Source of the DNA: Alitta virens
Lineage: Eukaryota > Annelida > Polychaeta > Phyllodocida > Nereididae
Length of the DNA: 64,000 bases
Assembly (NCBI GenBank): GCA_932294295.1
Contig: OW028573.1
Span: forward strand, 70,223,829 to 70,287,828
Direction of reading: 5' to 3'
The position numbers and the translations under genes were made by a program. The notes below the pieces were generated by a model. The model did no database searches. It was given only the letters and a program-made list of their open reading frames with translations, and had not been told where the DNA came from. This document shows, one piece after another, positions 1 to 11,851 of this stretch (position 1 is the stretch's first letter; the number at the start of each line of letters is the position of its first letter).

Positions 1-119
1 GCAAGTGTATAAGCAGCAATGCTTAAATTATTGTATTTTTCTTGAAATTGTTGGGTCAAATAATGCATTTCTAAAACGTCCTGATTTTTTTTCTGCTTAA
101 ATGAAGTTACACACGAGTT

Positions 120-1655
120 TACAACTCTACTACCTTAATGGCAAATATTGATAAACTACCAAGTTCAACCAGCTTTATTATTCAGCTACCAACTTGATGA
201 AATACTCGAAATTTGTAGACATGAAAGCAGTAAACAGAGTGGTAATTATTATGTATCACCCCCCCCCCCCCCCCCCAACTCAATCAAATATGTGTAGCCT
301 GCTATATCTAACAGATAAATAAATCCAGAAGCATTTACTTTTGCCTGATGAAACATTCCACTGATCTAAGGAACTTTCTGGTATTAAATATATTTTTTCT
401 TGTAAATCGATTTCAAGGTCAGCCGTAAACAAGGTTATAATTTTTTTTTAAGTGAGGAGACACATATTTCTGGTCATTAAAAATTGCATTTGTCTTATGT
501 TTATAGGGAATATAATTTATGTGGGAATATTTACTGCCGTACGTTAATTGAAATACTGTGAGAGTTGTATCTATTCCATTCCTCAAGGTGTATCCCCAGA
601 CAATTGTAAAGGAATTGAAAATTTATTTTGACCTAGCAATTGGAAGATCTACATAAAATAAAAGATTATGTCCCAGTGTGATATTTAATAACAAATTTTA
701 TTCTATATTTGCATCTGAGCTTTCAAAGGTGTAGCTATTTGCATTTTCGGGAGACCATAGATGGTTGTTACTCTAGTTCGATAGAACTTCTGGTGAAACA
801 TTGTCGAGTGCAATTGAGAAGGCAAATAGAAAAAAAAAAAAAAAACTTGACATTGTATTTGGAGAGTTCTAACTATAATATTGTAAATGATCTGTGTTTT
901 TTTTTTTCTTTTTTAGTTAAACTCACATGTTGCTAATAAAATCAAGAGCTGTAGCCCAGATCTGAATCAATCCGAATGTAGGAATTTAGCCGTCTTGATC
1001 TTAGATAGCATTATATATTATATATATATCACCATGCTATTTACTCTAATAGCAATTACGTAACAGTCTAGAAAAATTGCGATCGTTCCGGTTGAGCGAA
1101 CACCACGTTTTTTGTACGTGTTTGCCTTGCAGTGGTGCGGCGCCAAGGCCATTTTCTTAATGTCATCAATAAAAGTTAATTGTGAAGTTTTGGCCTTTTT
1201 GTCAGCGCGCATCATGACGGCGCATTGAATCCTAAAACCTAAGTGCCACGGCATATCACAGAGTTTGTTAAAGCTTGTTACCTAGCAAATGGCCTAGTAA
1301 TTAAATAAGCTCTGCTCTGATTGGTCGAACGTTCATTTAGTTGGCTAGCTTTGTGGAAAAATCACGGCAATGGACATCGCTCCCATGGAATATTCAAAAC
1401 CATACTTCTGCTGCTTGTCCAGTCTTGAATCACATAGAAATGATCATTAACAGTGTTTTAATGTGAGTTTCTTCAAATTTGTCTGTTAGATCTTAAGTTA
1501 ATAATGATTTTTGTGTAAGTAGGTCATTATAAGTTTGTGCGCATCATGGCCGTGCAGATTAATTAGGACAACAAAGTTCCGATCCGGTCATTTGAGAATA
1601 GCATGACAGTAGATTTCATTCTGGCCAATCTCTAAACATAAAAGCCCTATGGGAT
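120..1655 (+). repeat. ~1.5 kb dispersed repeat, copy 1
   Basis: This stretch recurs in inverted orientation at 55545-58450 and as a shorter, more diverged copy at about 6080-6870. Shared landmarks, in order, are a block ending in AGATAAATAAATCC, the phrase GAAACATTCCACTGATC, a poly-A/T tract near 830, a GAGCGAACAC block near 1095 and a block ending ACATAAAAGCCCTA near 1650. This copy contains a C homopolymer at about 260-276. No open frame is conserved, so I read it as non-autonomous. The GC-rich terminus seen in the other copies is replaced here by unrelated sequence after about 1650. Confidence 0.75.
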
Positions 1656-1660
1656 CCGTC

Positions 1661-1740
1661 ATATACAGGTGCCCAAACAGTGCACAACTATAGCAACATT
1701 AAATAGCTGTAATACATTTTAGCTGAAATAGAATATACGA
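1661..1740 (+). repeat. 75-bp direct repeat, copy 1 (second at 2965-3042)
   Basis: About 75 bases beginning with a CAGGTGCCCAAACAGTGC phrase are nearly identical at 1665-1738 and 2967-3040. The second copy lies inside intron 2 of the Shisa-like gene. I see no coding potential. It may be a fragment of the same dispersed repeat family as the preceding 1.5 kb. Confidence 0.75.
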
Positions 1741-2437
1741 CTATAATGGGAGGGTCTATTATGTAGTTCGGCAAGAATAATATGCAGACTGACTGTCAGT
1801 AGTTGATTCACAGTTAATTTGTGCAGATTTAGTAATTTTGCATTTATAATGCAGTTTACAATGCTGCACTATGCAGTTACATGGCTGGAAATGAGCTATG
1901 CTCACTTCAAAGGCCAGAGATTGACTGTTCAATTTCGCGTGATGCGGTTCTTTTTATAGACTTATGGACTCGCCCGGCCGAGTCCACTTCCGCCATATTC
2001 CTAGTATGCTGATAGCTGCCAAAACAAGGCAAATTTTGCAATTTCGAGAGGGATTGGATACCGTTTCTGTTAAGAATCGAATTCTTTGACGTTCTAGCTT
2101 TTATTTGATGTATAGTTTGTGAAAATTGATCAACTTTTGCCAAAGTTATGCAGTCCGGTCGTCGTGGATAGAGAGCACTCGCTTTGTTCATGTCAAATGT
2201 CAATTGTCAACGAACAACATTAACGCTTGTTTGTCACAATATAGGATGTCTAGTAGCTGAACTACATAATATTATATTTGGTAAAGGGATTTTGAACAGT
2301 GTTATTGGCGCTTGTGTACTATGTGGCCATTTGCTGAGGGTTTGCTGCGGCACAGCCTATGTTTGTTAAATTTAGCTGCTGACACGAAACAATACAAAGA
2401 TATTAAAACAACACATAATATTAAAATCTATACATAC

Positions 2438-5400
2438 TTGAAATGACACGTCCATGTTGTCTTCGTTTATAGAGTGGACATGCGGCACAGCAACAGCAGG
2501 AGATGAGAACTATGAAGAATATGAGGCCTCCGACCACAACGATTATGCCAATAATGGTTCTCCTGTCAAAACCATGCATTCTCAAATGAAATTATAAGTC
2601 CCAAACAATCTTCTGGAAGTTAATATCTTAAGAGATTTGTTAAATTATTATTTTCTTTACACCACAAGTAGGCCTATGGGAAGATATGTTCCTGTTTTGC
2701 CAAATAGATATGAACCTATTTTCAGTTCTCTGAAATCATCGCCTTTCGGCTTAGATACCATAGTAGAGCGTACCTTTCAAGCCAACATTGATTTATTTTG
2801 GATGTAGTCCAATCAGATATTAAAAACTTATAAATTTAATGAATACCATTTCATTTCTAATATGATCTCGTCTACATTAAAGAACAATACCCAATGTTAA
2901 CAGAATTTGGCAAGTTTTGCTAATTGGATCATTTCAGCGCTGTTGCCATGAAGGGGCTTACATATATACAGGTGCCCAAACAGTGCACAACTATAGCAAC
3001 ATTAAATAGCTGTAATACATTTTAGCTGAAATAGAATATTCGGCTGTAAATTTTATCTTTAGACCACACTTCAACAAGGAAGTTAAAGACAATAACAATA
3101 ATCCAACAACCACATTGCTATCATATTTGGCCCTATCAACTTCCTGAATATTCATCTGGGATTGGGCAGAATTCGTGAAATATTTATGTATCATACATAG
3201 AGAAAAATAATATAATATATATGACCAAATATTTATATAAGTGAATGCACTTACGAAATCCAATAACTATCGTTGCTATAGTAACCATTATAACTGCAGC
3301 AATATTTTAGGGTGGAAGTGCCACAGCAATATACGTCTTTGTAGCTGTCAGAAAACCTAGGGCAGGAAAACCCTGACATAGATTGTCCATATGACTTGTA
3401 GTAACTGGTACAGTAGCCTGCTGCTGCAGCTCCTAAAACTGAAAAAAAAAAAAAAAAAAAAATTATCTTTTGGTATATCAGTAATTAGGAAAGTCTGGCT
3501 GTCCATGTCTTAGCTGTGTCTATGCTGAGGCAAGAATATACCCCACCCATGGGGTAAATGTGTAATATGGCGTGGACTCAAGCCGTATCATCTCATCATT
3601 ACATCTGGCTCTGGGAGCTGGTCATATACGATTCACATGTGTACATCATTAAACATTGGTGTACAATCATGATCAACTTGAGATAATAATAACATCCAGT
3701 GGATCAAACTGATATATATATATATAAAAAAAACAATTACTCAAATATCAGAAAATATTAGCTGAGATCATTTGGCAATTATTATCAAAAGTTTGTCTGT
3801 TCCTGGGTAATATTTTTATTGGAGTGATAATGTACCTATATATGCATCAATTGATTTTATATATAAATTTTGACTTCAGGTAACCAAAAGGTGTACGATT
3901 CAGTAAAGCTGATTGCATTCATTATATTATATACAGCAGATTTCAGAGTTGGAAACTTGACTCCAGAAAAGGCATGTGAATCCAGGACAACCAGAAGATA
4001 GTCACTCCTCTGGAGTTAATGTTTTAAAGTCTTTCAGTAATGCTACAGGTACACAAAAAGTGCTGCTAACAAATCTGTTATTGCTCTGCCATTGCCTGTG
4101 GGTGTGGGCCTAATTAGACAATTTGAGTTGAAGTTTTTGTTAAAGATTTAACGTTGAATAAAACCTAATCGCTTATTAATTTCAGTATTTAATAACTACA
4201 CCATTCATTGTGTCCTTTTAATAATTTTGTATGTTGATATCTTACGAAATAAAAGACCTTTACCGCTCATTAATCTATACTAGCATGTTAATTAAAATAT
4301 GACCAGGGAGTCCACAATCCTGCACATTGCCCCTGCATTTCGTCTCCTAGTTCAGTCAGAGTTAAAAAAGGTCACTTAATCTATGAGGTCATGACCTGCC
4401 ATTCAGCCTCATTCTGAGTTGCATTCAATGGCTCCTAGCAACGCTGGTGTGAATGGTTGCTGTGGATGGCCCATAGTAGTAAGCATAATATGCTTACTAC
4501 TATGGGCCATATTATGGTTAATAAAGGACCTACAGGACCTGTTACCATGGTGCCATTCAGACTCTTTCTGGTGTGCAATTTTTCAATGGAGCAGTCCAGT
4601 CCATTTTGTGGACAATAATGGTTGATTTTATATGCTTTAAGGGGAAGGAAAAACAGACAATTAGTGTCATCATCTGCAGAATTTTTATAAGTATGTCCAT
4701 GCGAGATTTGAAGCACGTCAGTCACGTGGCATTGACCGGAGTGCCTTCACAAACTCTCAAAAACAGGCACAGTTACAAAAGGCATCCCGTAGCAACATAT
4801 TTACATGCACGTATCACTGAGCAAAGGCACAGCGATTTGGTATTAGTCCGTTTACATGCGACGATTGTGTGTATTACAATAAATATAAACAGGTCAAATG
4901 GGCAAAACACGCTGCAATGATTGTAGAAGGACCCTATTCAGTCAAACTGCGAAAAAAAAAATAGTGCTGGTAATACATAGAGTAGATTCTCTTGTCTAAA
5001 TGAGCACTTCTATCATACATAGCCACTTGGCCAGAGCTCTTACCACCTGCCTACATTTTATTGTACGTGAAGATACACAATTTATTATATCAATATTATA
5101 AACAGTACTAGCTGTTCCTGTCTATTTGAGGTCGAGTACTGCATGACTTAGAGCAGGATGAGCAGACAATATTGAGCAAAGCTAAATAGCTTAAATATTT
5201 AATTGCTAGCTTCCTGATCGCACGCCGCGGTCGGCTGACATTTAATCAACAAGATCAAAGGTACATCCTGGTAACATCCATCCTAAGTTTCTAACTAACT
5301 GTGCGGTACATAATCAAAATTACTATTCTAGCACTCACAAAAAAAAAGAAGAGCTAAGTGAACATCAGATCTCTCAGTGGATCCTTCTATATTCTAATAT

Positions 5401-5795
5401 TGCCCGCTAAAAGTGCACAGTCATCTGCGATCTATTTTTTGAAGGAATGCATTATTGCGTAGCCCTTAAATGCAGTGACGCTGCTTCTTGATGCCAAATT
5501 ATCAAAGCTTAACACTTACTCATTACAATTAATCTGTATTATCAATGCCACATGTTTCTATTTACCTGTGTACATGTTATATATGCTACATAATGATTTG
5601 CGAGTGTCTATATTATACAATATGCTGAACAACACTTAAACGTACGTATATTGCTCCGAATGTGCAGTGAAGCCAATCTTGGTCAATACTATTTTAACTT
5701 AAATTTAAGGCTAAAAATAGTAAAATGCCGACTTGAATATTAAAGATGGTAATTAACTCACCACTGAGGAATATGACCAAGTGTAAATTATCCAT
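2438..5795 (-). CDS. Shisa-like single-pass membrane protein, exons 1-3 (3' end not found)
   Basis: Three minus-strand exons join in phase: 5795-5762 (start ATG, MDNLHLVIFLS), 3438-3255 and 2562-2438, with donors GTGAGT, GTAAGT and GTATGT and pyrimidine-rich AG acceptors. The 114 residues give a signal peptide, then a cysteine-rich ectodomain with the Shisa pattern (GFSCP, YCCGT, KYCC). A transmembrane helix (TIIGIIVVVGGLIFFIVLI) follows, then the juxtamembrane CCCCAACP. Shisa-family proteins are type I adaptors that act in the ER, at synapses or in endosomes on receptors such as Frizzled, FGFR or AMPA receptors; which role applies here cannot be told. The proline-rich tail expected in the family must lie further left, possibly outside the window. 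Intron 1 is 2.3 kb. Confidence 0.82.
4383..4580. repeat. Dispersed repeat with CATTCAGCCTC / CTTTCTGG ends
   Basis: This roughly 200-bp unit is bounded by GCCATTCAGCCTCATTCTG on the left and a related GCCATTCAGACTCTTTCTGG on the right, in the same orientation. Related units occur at about 7222-7395 and, reversed, at 10027-10262 and inside 9230-9320 and 10676-10790. They share the GGTCAC/ATGACCT motif and a 'tggttgct' block. There is no ORF. It is probably a short non-autonomous element; the class is unknown. Confidence 0.55.
4466..4510. repeat. 45-bp near-perfect palindrome (22-bp arms, 1-nt centre)
   Basis: Bases 4466-4487 are the exact reverse complement of 4489-4510, with a single A between them at 4488. 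The arm begins ATGGCCCATAGTAGTAAG. With essentially no loop this is not a microRNA hairpin. It could extrude as a cruciform, be the relic of an inverted duplication inside the dispersed repeat, or in principle be a sequencing or assembly fold-back. Related copies at 7222 and 10027 lack it. Confidence 0.9.
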
Positions 5796-6079
5796 GTTGC
5801 TTAGATCTCTCACACCATTTCCTCGTGAGCATTCGTCACAATATATAATCTGTGCCGTCAAGGTTTATTGGTTTTGTTGCCATAGTGCGTGACTACCACT
5901 TGAGCGCCATCTGCAGGTAGCCAGCGACGCTTTTGTTAATATGATAATGCAGTGTGCATGAGAGGCCGCAGGAGGTGTGATTTACCTTTGATGCCATTTT
6001 CATACATGTGGGTAATTTGTCACGTACTTAATTGGGCTAACTTAAAATGTTTAATTACAACTCGGTTTATAATTGCATG

Positions 6080-6870
6080 GAAAACAGATTTGTAAACTAT
6101 GGAGAACTTTTCTATTGCCAATCAATGAAGCAGATGAGAAATTGATAAAACTACCAACATTTTCTTTATTTTTTTCAATTGAGCTAGCTGGGATCGAGAC
6201 ACATGTATTTTCTTGTCTTCAAAAATTGCATTTGTCATAATAAATGCAATTCCTAGGCCTGTAGGAATGAGCCAAGAAGTGTCAGATTTAAAGTGAAATT
6301 AACCAAAAGCAATTATCACAAATGACTAATTAATAGCAATTTGTTACATAACAGTCCCGGCAACCAAAATTGCGATCATTACGCTTGAGCGAACACGCTG
6401 TTTTTGCCGTTGACAAGGCATGCTCGCCCAGCGCCAAAGGCATTCTGTGACGTCATCAATACAAGTTTGTTGTGACGTTTTGGCCTATTTTCATCGTAGC
6501 TCATCATGACCTCATTATGGCGCATTGATTTAACGTTCAGTTGGCTAGTTTTGTGGAAAATCACGGCAATGGACATCGCTCACATGTAACATTCAAACCA
6601 TAGTCCTACTGCTTGTCCAATCTTGAATCACATAAAAATGATGTTCTAACGTGAGTTTCTTCAAATTTGTCGGGTAGATCGTTAGTTAAGAGCAATTTTT
6701 GTGTAAGTAGGTCAAGTTTGTGCGCATCATGGCCGCGCAGATTAATTAGGACAACATAGTTCCGATCCGGTCATCTGAGAATAGCATGACAGTAGATTTT
6801 GTTTTTGGCCAATCTCTAAACATAAAAGCCCTACGGGCGGCCCCTACGGGGCCGCTCCTGCGGCCTATTA
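6080..6870 (+). repeat. ~1.5 kb dispersed repeat, copy 2 (diverged), with GC hairpin terminus
   Basis: This copy matches copy 1 from the ACTACCAA block near 6148 through the GAGCGAACAC block near 6387 to ACATAAAAGCCCTACGG near 6830. It ends with two overlapping GC-rich hairpins: GCGGCCCC-TAC-GGGGCCGC, and GGCCGC-TCCT-GCGGCC, followed by TATTAG. The corresponding end of copy 3 reads CTAG. A terminal hairpin plus CTAG resembles a Helitron 3' end, but I could not define the 5' end. Confidence 0.65.
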
Positions 6871-9050
6871 GCGATTAGCTTCAACTGCGCTGTTGTGCAC
6901 TGTAGTCCAGGATTAAATATGACCCTGTGTTTTCATATTTTTGCCGATATTTCGAAATCGTACAGGATATGGGTAATCCCATATTGTATCTGAAAATATT
7001 TTTTGCTGGTGTACCACTGTGGAACTTAAATTTTGCCAAAATATTTCAGAGGGGGCCAGCAATTTAGGCAACCCAATCCCCCCCGGCCCACCCCCCTAAT
7101 GTGCAGATTTTTTTCAATATGTCAGTCACAATAGGCCTGGTCTCTTTTGGGCCTAGGCATGTCCCCGTGGACCTATTTCATATGATGATTATGCAATGTT
7201 CAAAGTTAAAATGTTATACATTATGAGGTCATGTGACCTGCCATTCAGCCTCACTCTGAGTTGCATTCATGGGCCCTAGCTGGCAATGCGGGTGTGAATG
7301 GTTGCTGAGTTGCAAGCACAGTAACTGTTGTTAGGGGGAGTCAGTTGGTGCCACGTACAGGACCTACTTCCATTGAGCCTCTTTCTGGTTTTGAATTTTC
7401 CAATTATTGGATTTAAACTTTGTGTTATTAAATTTCAAATTAATGGTTAAAATCAGATAAAAAATTATTGAAAACTTAGCAGGTGTCACGTTCCAGAGTT
7501 TTGGTGTACTTGTATAATAAATTTATTTTCATATATATTAGGTTATTAGGTGTGTAGAGGAAATGGGTTTACTTGGTGTTTTTTTATTTCCTAGTAGTAT
7601 TTTATTGGTATTAGTTGTCTACAGAGTGAGTTGCTGCATTAATCCTTTTGTGGTGCTGTTAATGCTCACGAACAAGCATCTTAAGTTCAAAGTGCTTTGC
7701 TGTTTTGAAGGAGTGGAGTGAAGAGCTCCATCTGTTTGCTTCTTGAAGCATTACACTCAACCACCACGTGCATCTTTTCTAATTTATAATAAGAAAATAA
7801 TAGCACATGTTGAGGTTACAGTGGCTAGTAAAAGTGTTTCAATTTTAACTTATATTTTTGCTTTAACCTTCTGAAGGTCAAATGGAACATGTGGTCAGGT
7901 GACACATGTAATTGATATATATATAAGAATTTCACATGCGTTATGGTAATAGGTATTACTTATATGCATTCAAATATGTATATTATTCAGAGTTGTGAAG
8001 GTATTTTGTATTACAAATGGTTAATGTTTTGGGTAATTGCCCACATGACACATGTTATGTAATATTAATAGTCAAGGATAATAGTGTGGTACTTCACTAT
8101 GGTATATCATCACCGGTGTATACATATATATATAGCCATATTTTTTTGTTAGCTTACAGACATCATCTTACGAGTCCAAGTTATGGATTCCATATAGGTT
8201 GGGTGTTAAATTCCAAAGAGGATTGGACAGACATTCATTAGATATCTGGAACTGTACTGTGATACTAATCACCCGATGCTTGTGCAGAGGTGCAAACAGG
8301 ACTGTTTTTCTTTTAGTGAAATTTAACGGAAGCATGCAGTAGCATCCCTCACACTGTCTGAGAGGTCTGTGCATGCAGGCATTCCTCTTCCATCCATGGG
8401 GGCCACTTGATAACGACAAAGTCTTGTCCTAAAGTGGTCCCCAGTCCTTTCAAATATTCATCCATTACTTTTTTTTTATACAAAATGTTAATAACTTGTG
8501 ATTCTGATTCTGATTCATCCTCCATAGAGAAGAGCAAGACTGTGGTAATATCTTCCAAACCACAGTAATAGGACTGTTCCACCCACACACATGGCGTGGA
8601 CTGTTCCATCCAACACAGGACTGTTCCATCCAACACATACGGTTGATCATTTTGTGTGCCATGTGTATATAGTCAAATTAATAAACTATTGTTTATATCT
8701 ACATTACTCTGTTGTCTCCTTTTGAGCCTCAGGGCACATATTCCGTAACAGCGGGCAATCTACCACCAGGGGCGCTAGCGTGGCATTGTAACCATAGTGC
8801 AATGGTGGAGTTTTAGTGATATAGGCAAGGGCTATGTCTTTACTACAATCCAGTATCAAATTGCATGCAACGCACGCCAAACATGACTTTATTTTTTGCA
8901 AAACTCAGAACAGCTGCATAACTGGCCCGGCGTATCTTGTATCCCCACTCACGTATTAATTACATAGAGATGTATAGGTGCATATGTCTGTCATGAAGAA
9001 GTTCCGCTAATATCATCATCATTATCATCAATAATTAATGCCGGCAGCCA
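6871..9050. other. Intergenic, no gene recognised; dispersed repeat and small minisatellite
   Basis: This stretch holds one copy of the CATTCAGCCTC-type repeat (about 7222-7395) and, near 8571-8640, a short tandem repeat of the phrase GGACTGTTCCATCCAACACA and shorter variants. TA runs occur near 7915 and 8125. The short frames have no recognisable domain and look like chance ORFs. Confidence 0.5.
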
Positions 9051-9530
9051 TTTTGGTTCTGTTCTATTTAAAACGCTATCTCCTCCTTGGATAATCCTTT
9101 TATATCCTTCCCGCTTAGCCAGGACCTTCTACGCGTATTTCTCAAGGGAGCTAAGGTCCGGTTTCCTTCCTAAACCTAAATTTGTTGTTTTATTTACTGT
9201 TATAAATTAAATTAAAAACCAGAAAGAGGCTGAGCCCCCTAACGACTATGCTTGCAAGTAGAATTAAGGTTCTTGAATGAAACTCACAATGAGGCTGAAT
9301 GGCAAGGTCACATGACCTCACAGAGAAAAAGTGATCTTATTGAACTCTGACTAAATAGGGGCAATGCCAACATTTGGTTTTTATACAAATGCATGTATTG
9401 AAGGATCCCTCAAATCAAATTAAAAAAATTCTGGACAAAGGGGGCAGAGCTTACAGGGTTGGATCCATGCATCGGCTACTGGTCATTGAACCATTTACCT
9501 CTCAGGCTAATCATTCTGCTCCAGACGATC
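9051..9530 (+). repeat. ~0.5 kb intergenic duplication, copy 1
   Basis: The stretch from GCCGGCAGCCAT through ACCTTCTACGCG, the ACCAGAAAGAGGCTGA motif and TTGGATCCATGCATCGGC to CATTCTGCTCCAGACGA is repeated in the same orientation at about 10509-10988 with modest divergence and indels. The two copies are about 1.46 kb apart. No ORF is conserved between them. It is best read as a segmental duplication or two insertions of one repeat. Confidence 0.8.
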
Positions 9531-9639
9531 AAATCATTTATACTTTGTCCTGTCCACCAAGCAAGCATTGTCTCAGACCACTCAGAGCTGGTACATTAAC
9601 AATTTACCTTCATGTTGTTGCACTTTTAAGTTAAATGCG

Positions 9640-10508
9640 ACTTGACAATTACATTACTAAAGCCTTTGATAGTTATTTTAATTTTTCATCCTATTTTCAA
9701 AATCTAGTTTTTCCAGACAGCTAGGGGCATTACATTACTGCTCATTGCTCTGCCCAATAAGTTACCAAAAATAAATAAATATAAATTAGGTCCAATTGTA
9801 ATGGTAGTATGCAAAATCATTTATTGTGTAACAGTGTATTAAAGATTTACCCTTGGTCCTGTCTGGTTCCCTGAGTGAATATCACTCAGGTTGGGTCTGG
9901 CGAGTTCTGTGATCTGATTGGCTGATATCTAGCATCCAAACATTGTGACGTCACTTTCCGATTGACAGACCCGACCTGTCTCCTTACTTGAGACGGGAAC
10001 AAGTCAGAGCTTGGTCAGTCCCCAATAACTTCAAACCAGAAAGAGGCTGAATGGATGTAGCAACTGCCTGTGGGTCACATGACTTCCCTAACAACCATGA
10101 TTGCAAGTCAAAGCTCCTTAGCAACCACACCATTGCCAGGGCCTTTTATAAATAAAACTCAGAACGAGGCTGAATGGCAGGTCACATGACCTCACCAACC
10201 TTGGTTGCTAAGTGACGTCACCATTTTCCTGCCATTTCCAGTTCCAGAAAGAGGCTGAATTGCTGTTTTATGGACTGGGAAAGGCCAAAATTACATGCTT
10301 TAGAACCTGTGGAATTCGGGAGTTCGGCAACAAAAGACTAAAAAGTGACAAAAATCGGACATTGGTTCAGAAAATCCTTGTTCAGTTCCTTACTTGCCTG
10401 ATTTGCACAACATTTTAGAAGCCCTCCCCCCCCCCCCCTAAATTAATTGTTTTGACCCAAAGGAATTTTTTTTATATAGATTTAATTCGACAAGGACATT
10501 ATCTAGCC
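9640..10508. other. Intergenic, no gene; reversed copy of the AGAAAGAGGCTGA repeat
   Basis: The region 10027-10262 carries two to three reversed copies of the ACCAGAAAGAGGCTGAATGG module with GGTCACATGACCT between them. A stretch near 9858-9990 contains an imperfect inverted repeat around TGAGTGAATATCACTCA. No coding exon was recognised. Confidence 0.45.
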
Positions 10509-10988
10509 GGCAGCCATCTTGGTTCTGTTCTATTTAAAACGCTATCTCCTTCCTAGATAATCCTTCTATATCCTTCCCGTTTAGCCAGGACCTTCTACAC
10601 GTATTTCTCAAGGGAGCTAAGGTTCGGTTTCCTTCCTAAACCTAATTATTTTTTTTCCATTATAAATTAAATTAAAAACCAGAAAGAGGCTGACACCCCC
10701 CCCCCCCCCCTAACGACCATGCATGCAAGTAGAATTAAGACTCTTGAATGAAACTCACAATGAGGCTGAATGGCAGGTCACATGACCTCACAGAGCAAAA
10801 GCGATCTTTTTGAACTCTTGACTGAATAGGGGCAGTGGCAACATTCGGTTTTTATAAATGCATGTAGGATCCCTCAAATCAAATTAAAAAGTACTGGACA
10901 AAGGGGGCAGAGCTTACAGGGTTGGATCCATGCATCGGCTACTGGTCATTGAACCAGTTACCTCCCAGGCTAATCATTCGGCTCCAGA
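10509..10988 (+). repeat. ~0.5 kb intergenic duplication, copy 2
   Basis: This is the second copy of the 9051-9530 block. It contains a C homopolymer (about 10696-10709) absent from copy 1. It ends where the tail of a SINE-A element (TG-rich then GATTAGGGC) begins at about 10991, while copy 1 continues with different sequence, so the SINE insertion post-dates or bounds the duplication. Confidence 0.8.
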
Positions 10989-10990
10989 CA

Positions 10991-11181
10991 ATGTGTGTGT
11001 GTGTGTGATTAGGGCTTTACGTCCTGTGTTTCTGCACCAGTTGGGCTAATTAGGACAGGCAGAGACCATGGCAATGAGACGAAGGAGGAAACAGCCATCC
11101 AACTTAGGCTCGACCGGGAATCAAACCTGGTACCCAGCAGTTGGAAGCCCAGAGCGCTACCTCTGAGCTAGGCCTCCGCCC
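10991..11181 (-). mobile_element. SINE-A (tRNA-derived) copy
   Basis: Read on the minus strand, the element starts with a tRNA-like head: A box TAGCTCAGAGGTAGCGC, a stem-loop with TTCC in the anticodon position, and a degenerate B box (GGTTTGATTCC here). A 100-base body follows, containing CATGGTCTCTGCCTGTCC, with the end GGACGTAAAGCCCTAATCAC. In this copy the tail is (CA)n instead of the (CCCA)n seen in most copies. A full-length copy is about 190 bp. Confidence 0.85.
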
Positions 11182-11182
11182 T

Positions 11183-11850
11183 TCATTTCAGAGGTCAAGA
11201 CCCTCCATGATAGGTTATAACATTGATAACTTTTCTTCCACACGCTTGACAAAGTACTGCACAACCAAAACTAGACTGATTTTTTTTTCCTTTTCCAGCA
11301 ACGTCAGTCTCACCATGGAGAAGGCAGGCCTTCTTAAAGATATTGCCTCACTGAAAGACGGTAAATATTCAATTTATTGTTGAGGTCATACTCAAATCCC
11401 TGGCTGTCCTGCCCATAAATCATTGCTCTGATTGTTTTGCAGTGTCAAGGACTTGGAACTTGAGGAAAGTGCTATCGAGGTAGCCTCCCAGCAGTGGCCT
11501 CTACTTCAGGAGACCAAGCAGTCCGGCAGCCCAGAGGACAAGGAAGACATGTAATTCTTGCCCCAACCATGATTTTTGGTTATATACATTTTATTTCCTT
11601 CACAAGTACTTATACATCAGGCAATGGCTTTATCTTGCAGGGCTCAGCAGTTGTCTGTGGAAGAGTCGCCACATCTCCTTAAGTGATACCTTCTTATATT
11701 TTTACCTTCTTCTGATATTAATACAATTTTTGTGACTGATTGTCCTGTGCTACTGTGCTTCTCCTTTCACTTTGATAATTCGGAGCTGCTATTCTGAACG
11801 TTACAGACAAGTACCAATTCTTTTTTATATACAAATTAACGCTTAATGGT
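11183..11850. other. Between two SINEs; exon-like ORFs but no recognisable gene
   Basis: Candidate splice sites (pyrimidine tract plus CAG near 11297, 11443 and 11640) flank short frames such as MEKAGLLKDIASLKD and VKDLELEESAIEVASQQWP, suggestive of a coiled coil. The phases of the obvious donor and acceptor do not join, and I recognise no family. It could be a decayed gene or a chance arrangement. Confidence 0.3.
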
Positions 11851-11851
11851 G

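Larger units (their letters stand above)
2563..5761 (-). other. Introns of the Shisa-like gene: repeats and a perfect hairpin, no other gene
   Basis: The two introns hold the second copy of the 75-bp repeat (2965-3042), a poly-A run near 3441-3460 directly before exon 2 (the minus-strand polypyrimidine tract), a short TA run near 3713-3726, a dispersed repeat at about 4383-4580 containing a near-perfect 45-bp palindrome, and otherwise AT-rich unique-looking sequence. No other coding exon was recognised. Confidence 0.6.

Noticed and set aside
4419..4920. Overlapping ORFs on both strands of about 70-115 residues
   Set aside because: They run through the palindrome and the dispersed repeat and show no domain, conservation or splice context.
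11141..11682. A host gene with coiled-coil exons between SINE copies
   Set aside because: Donor and acceptor phases do not join and no family is recognisable; the frames are short.
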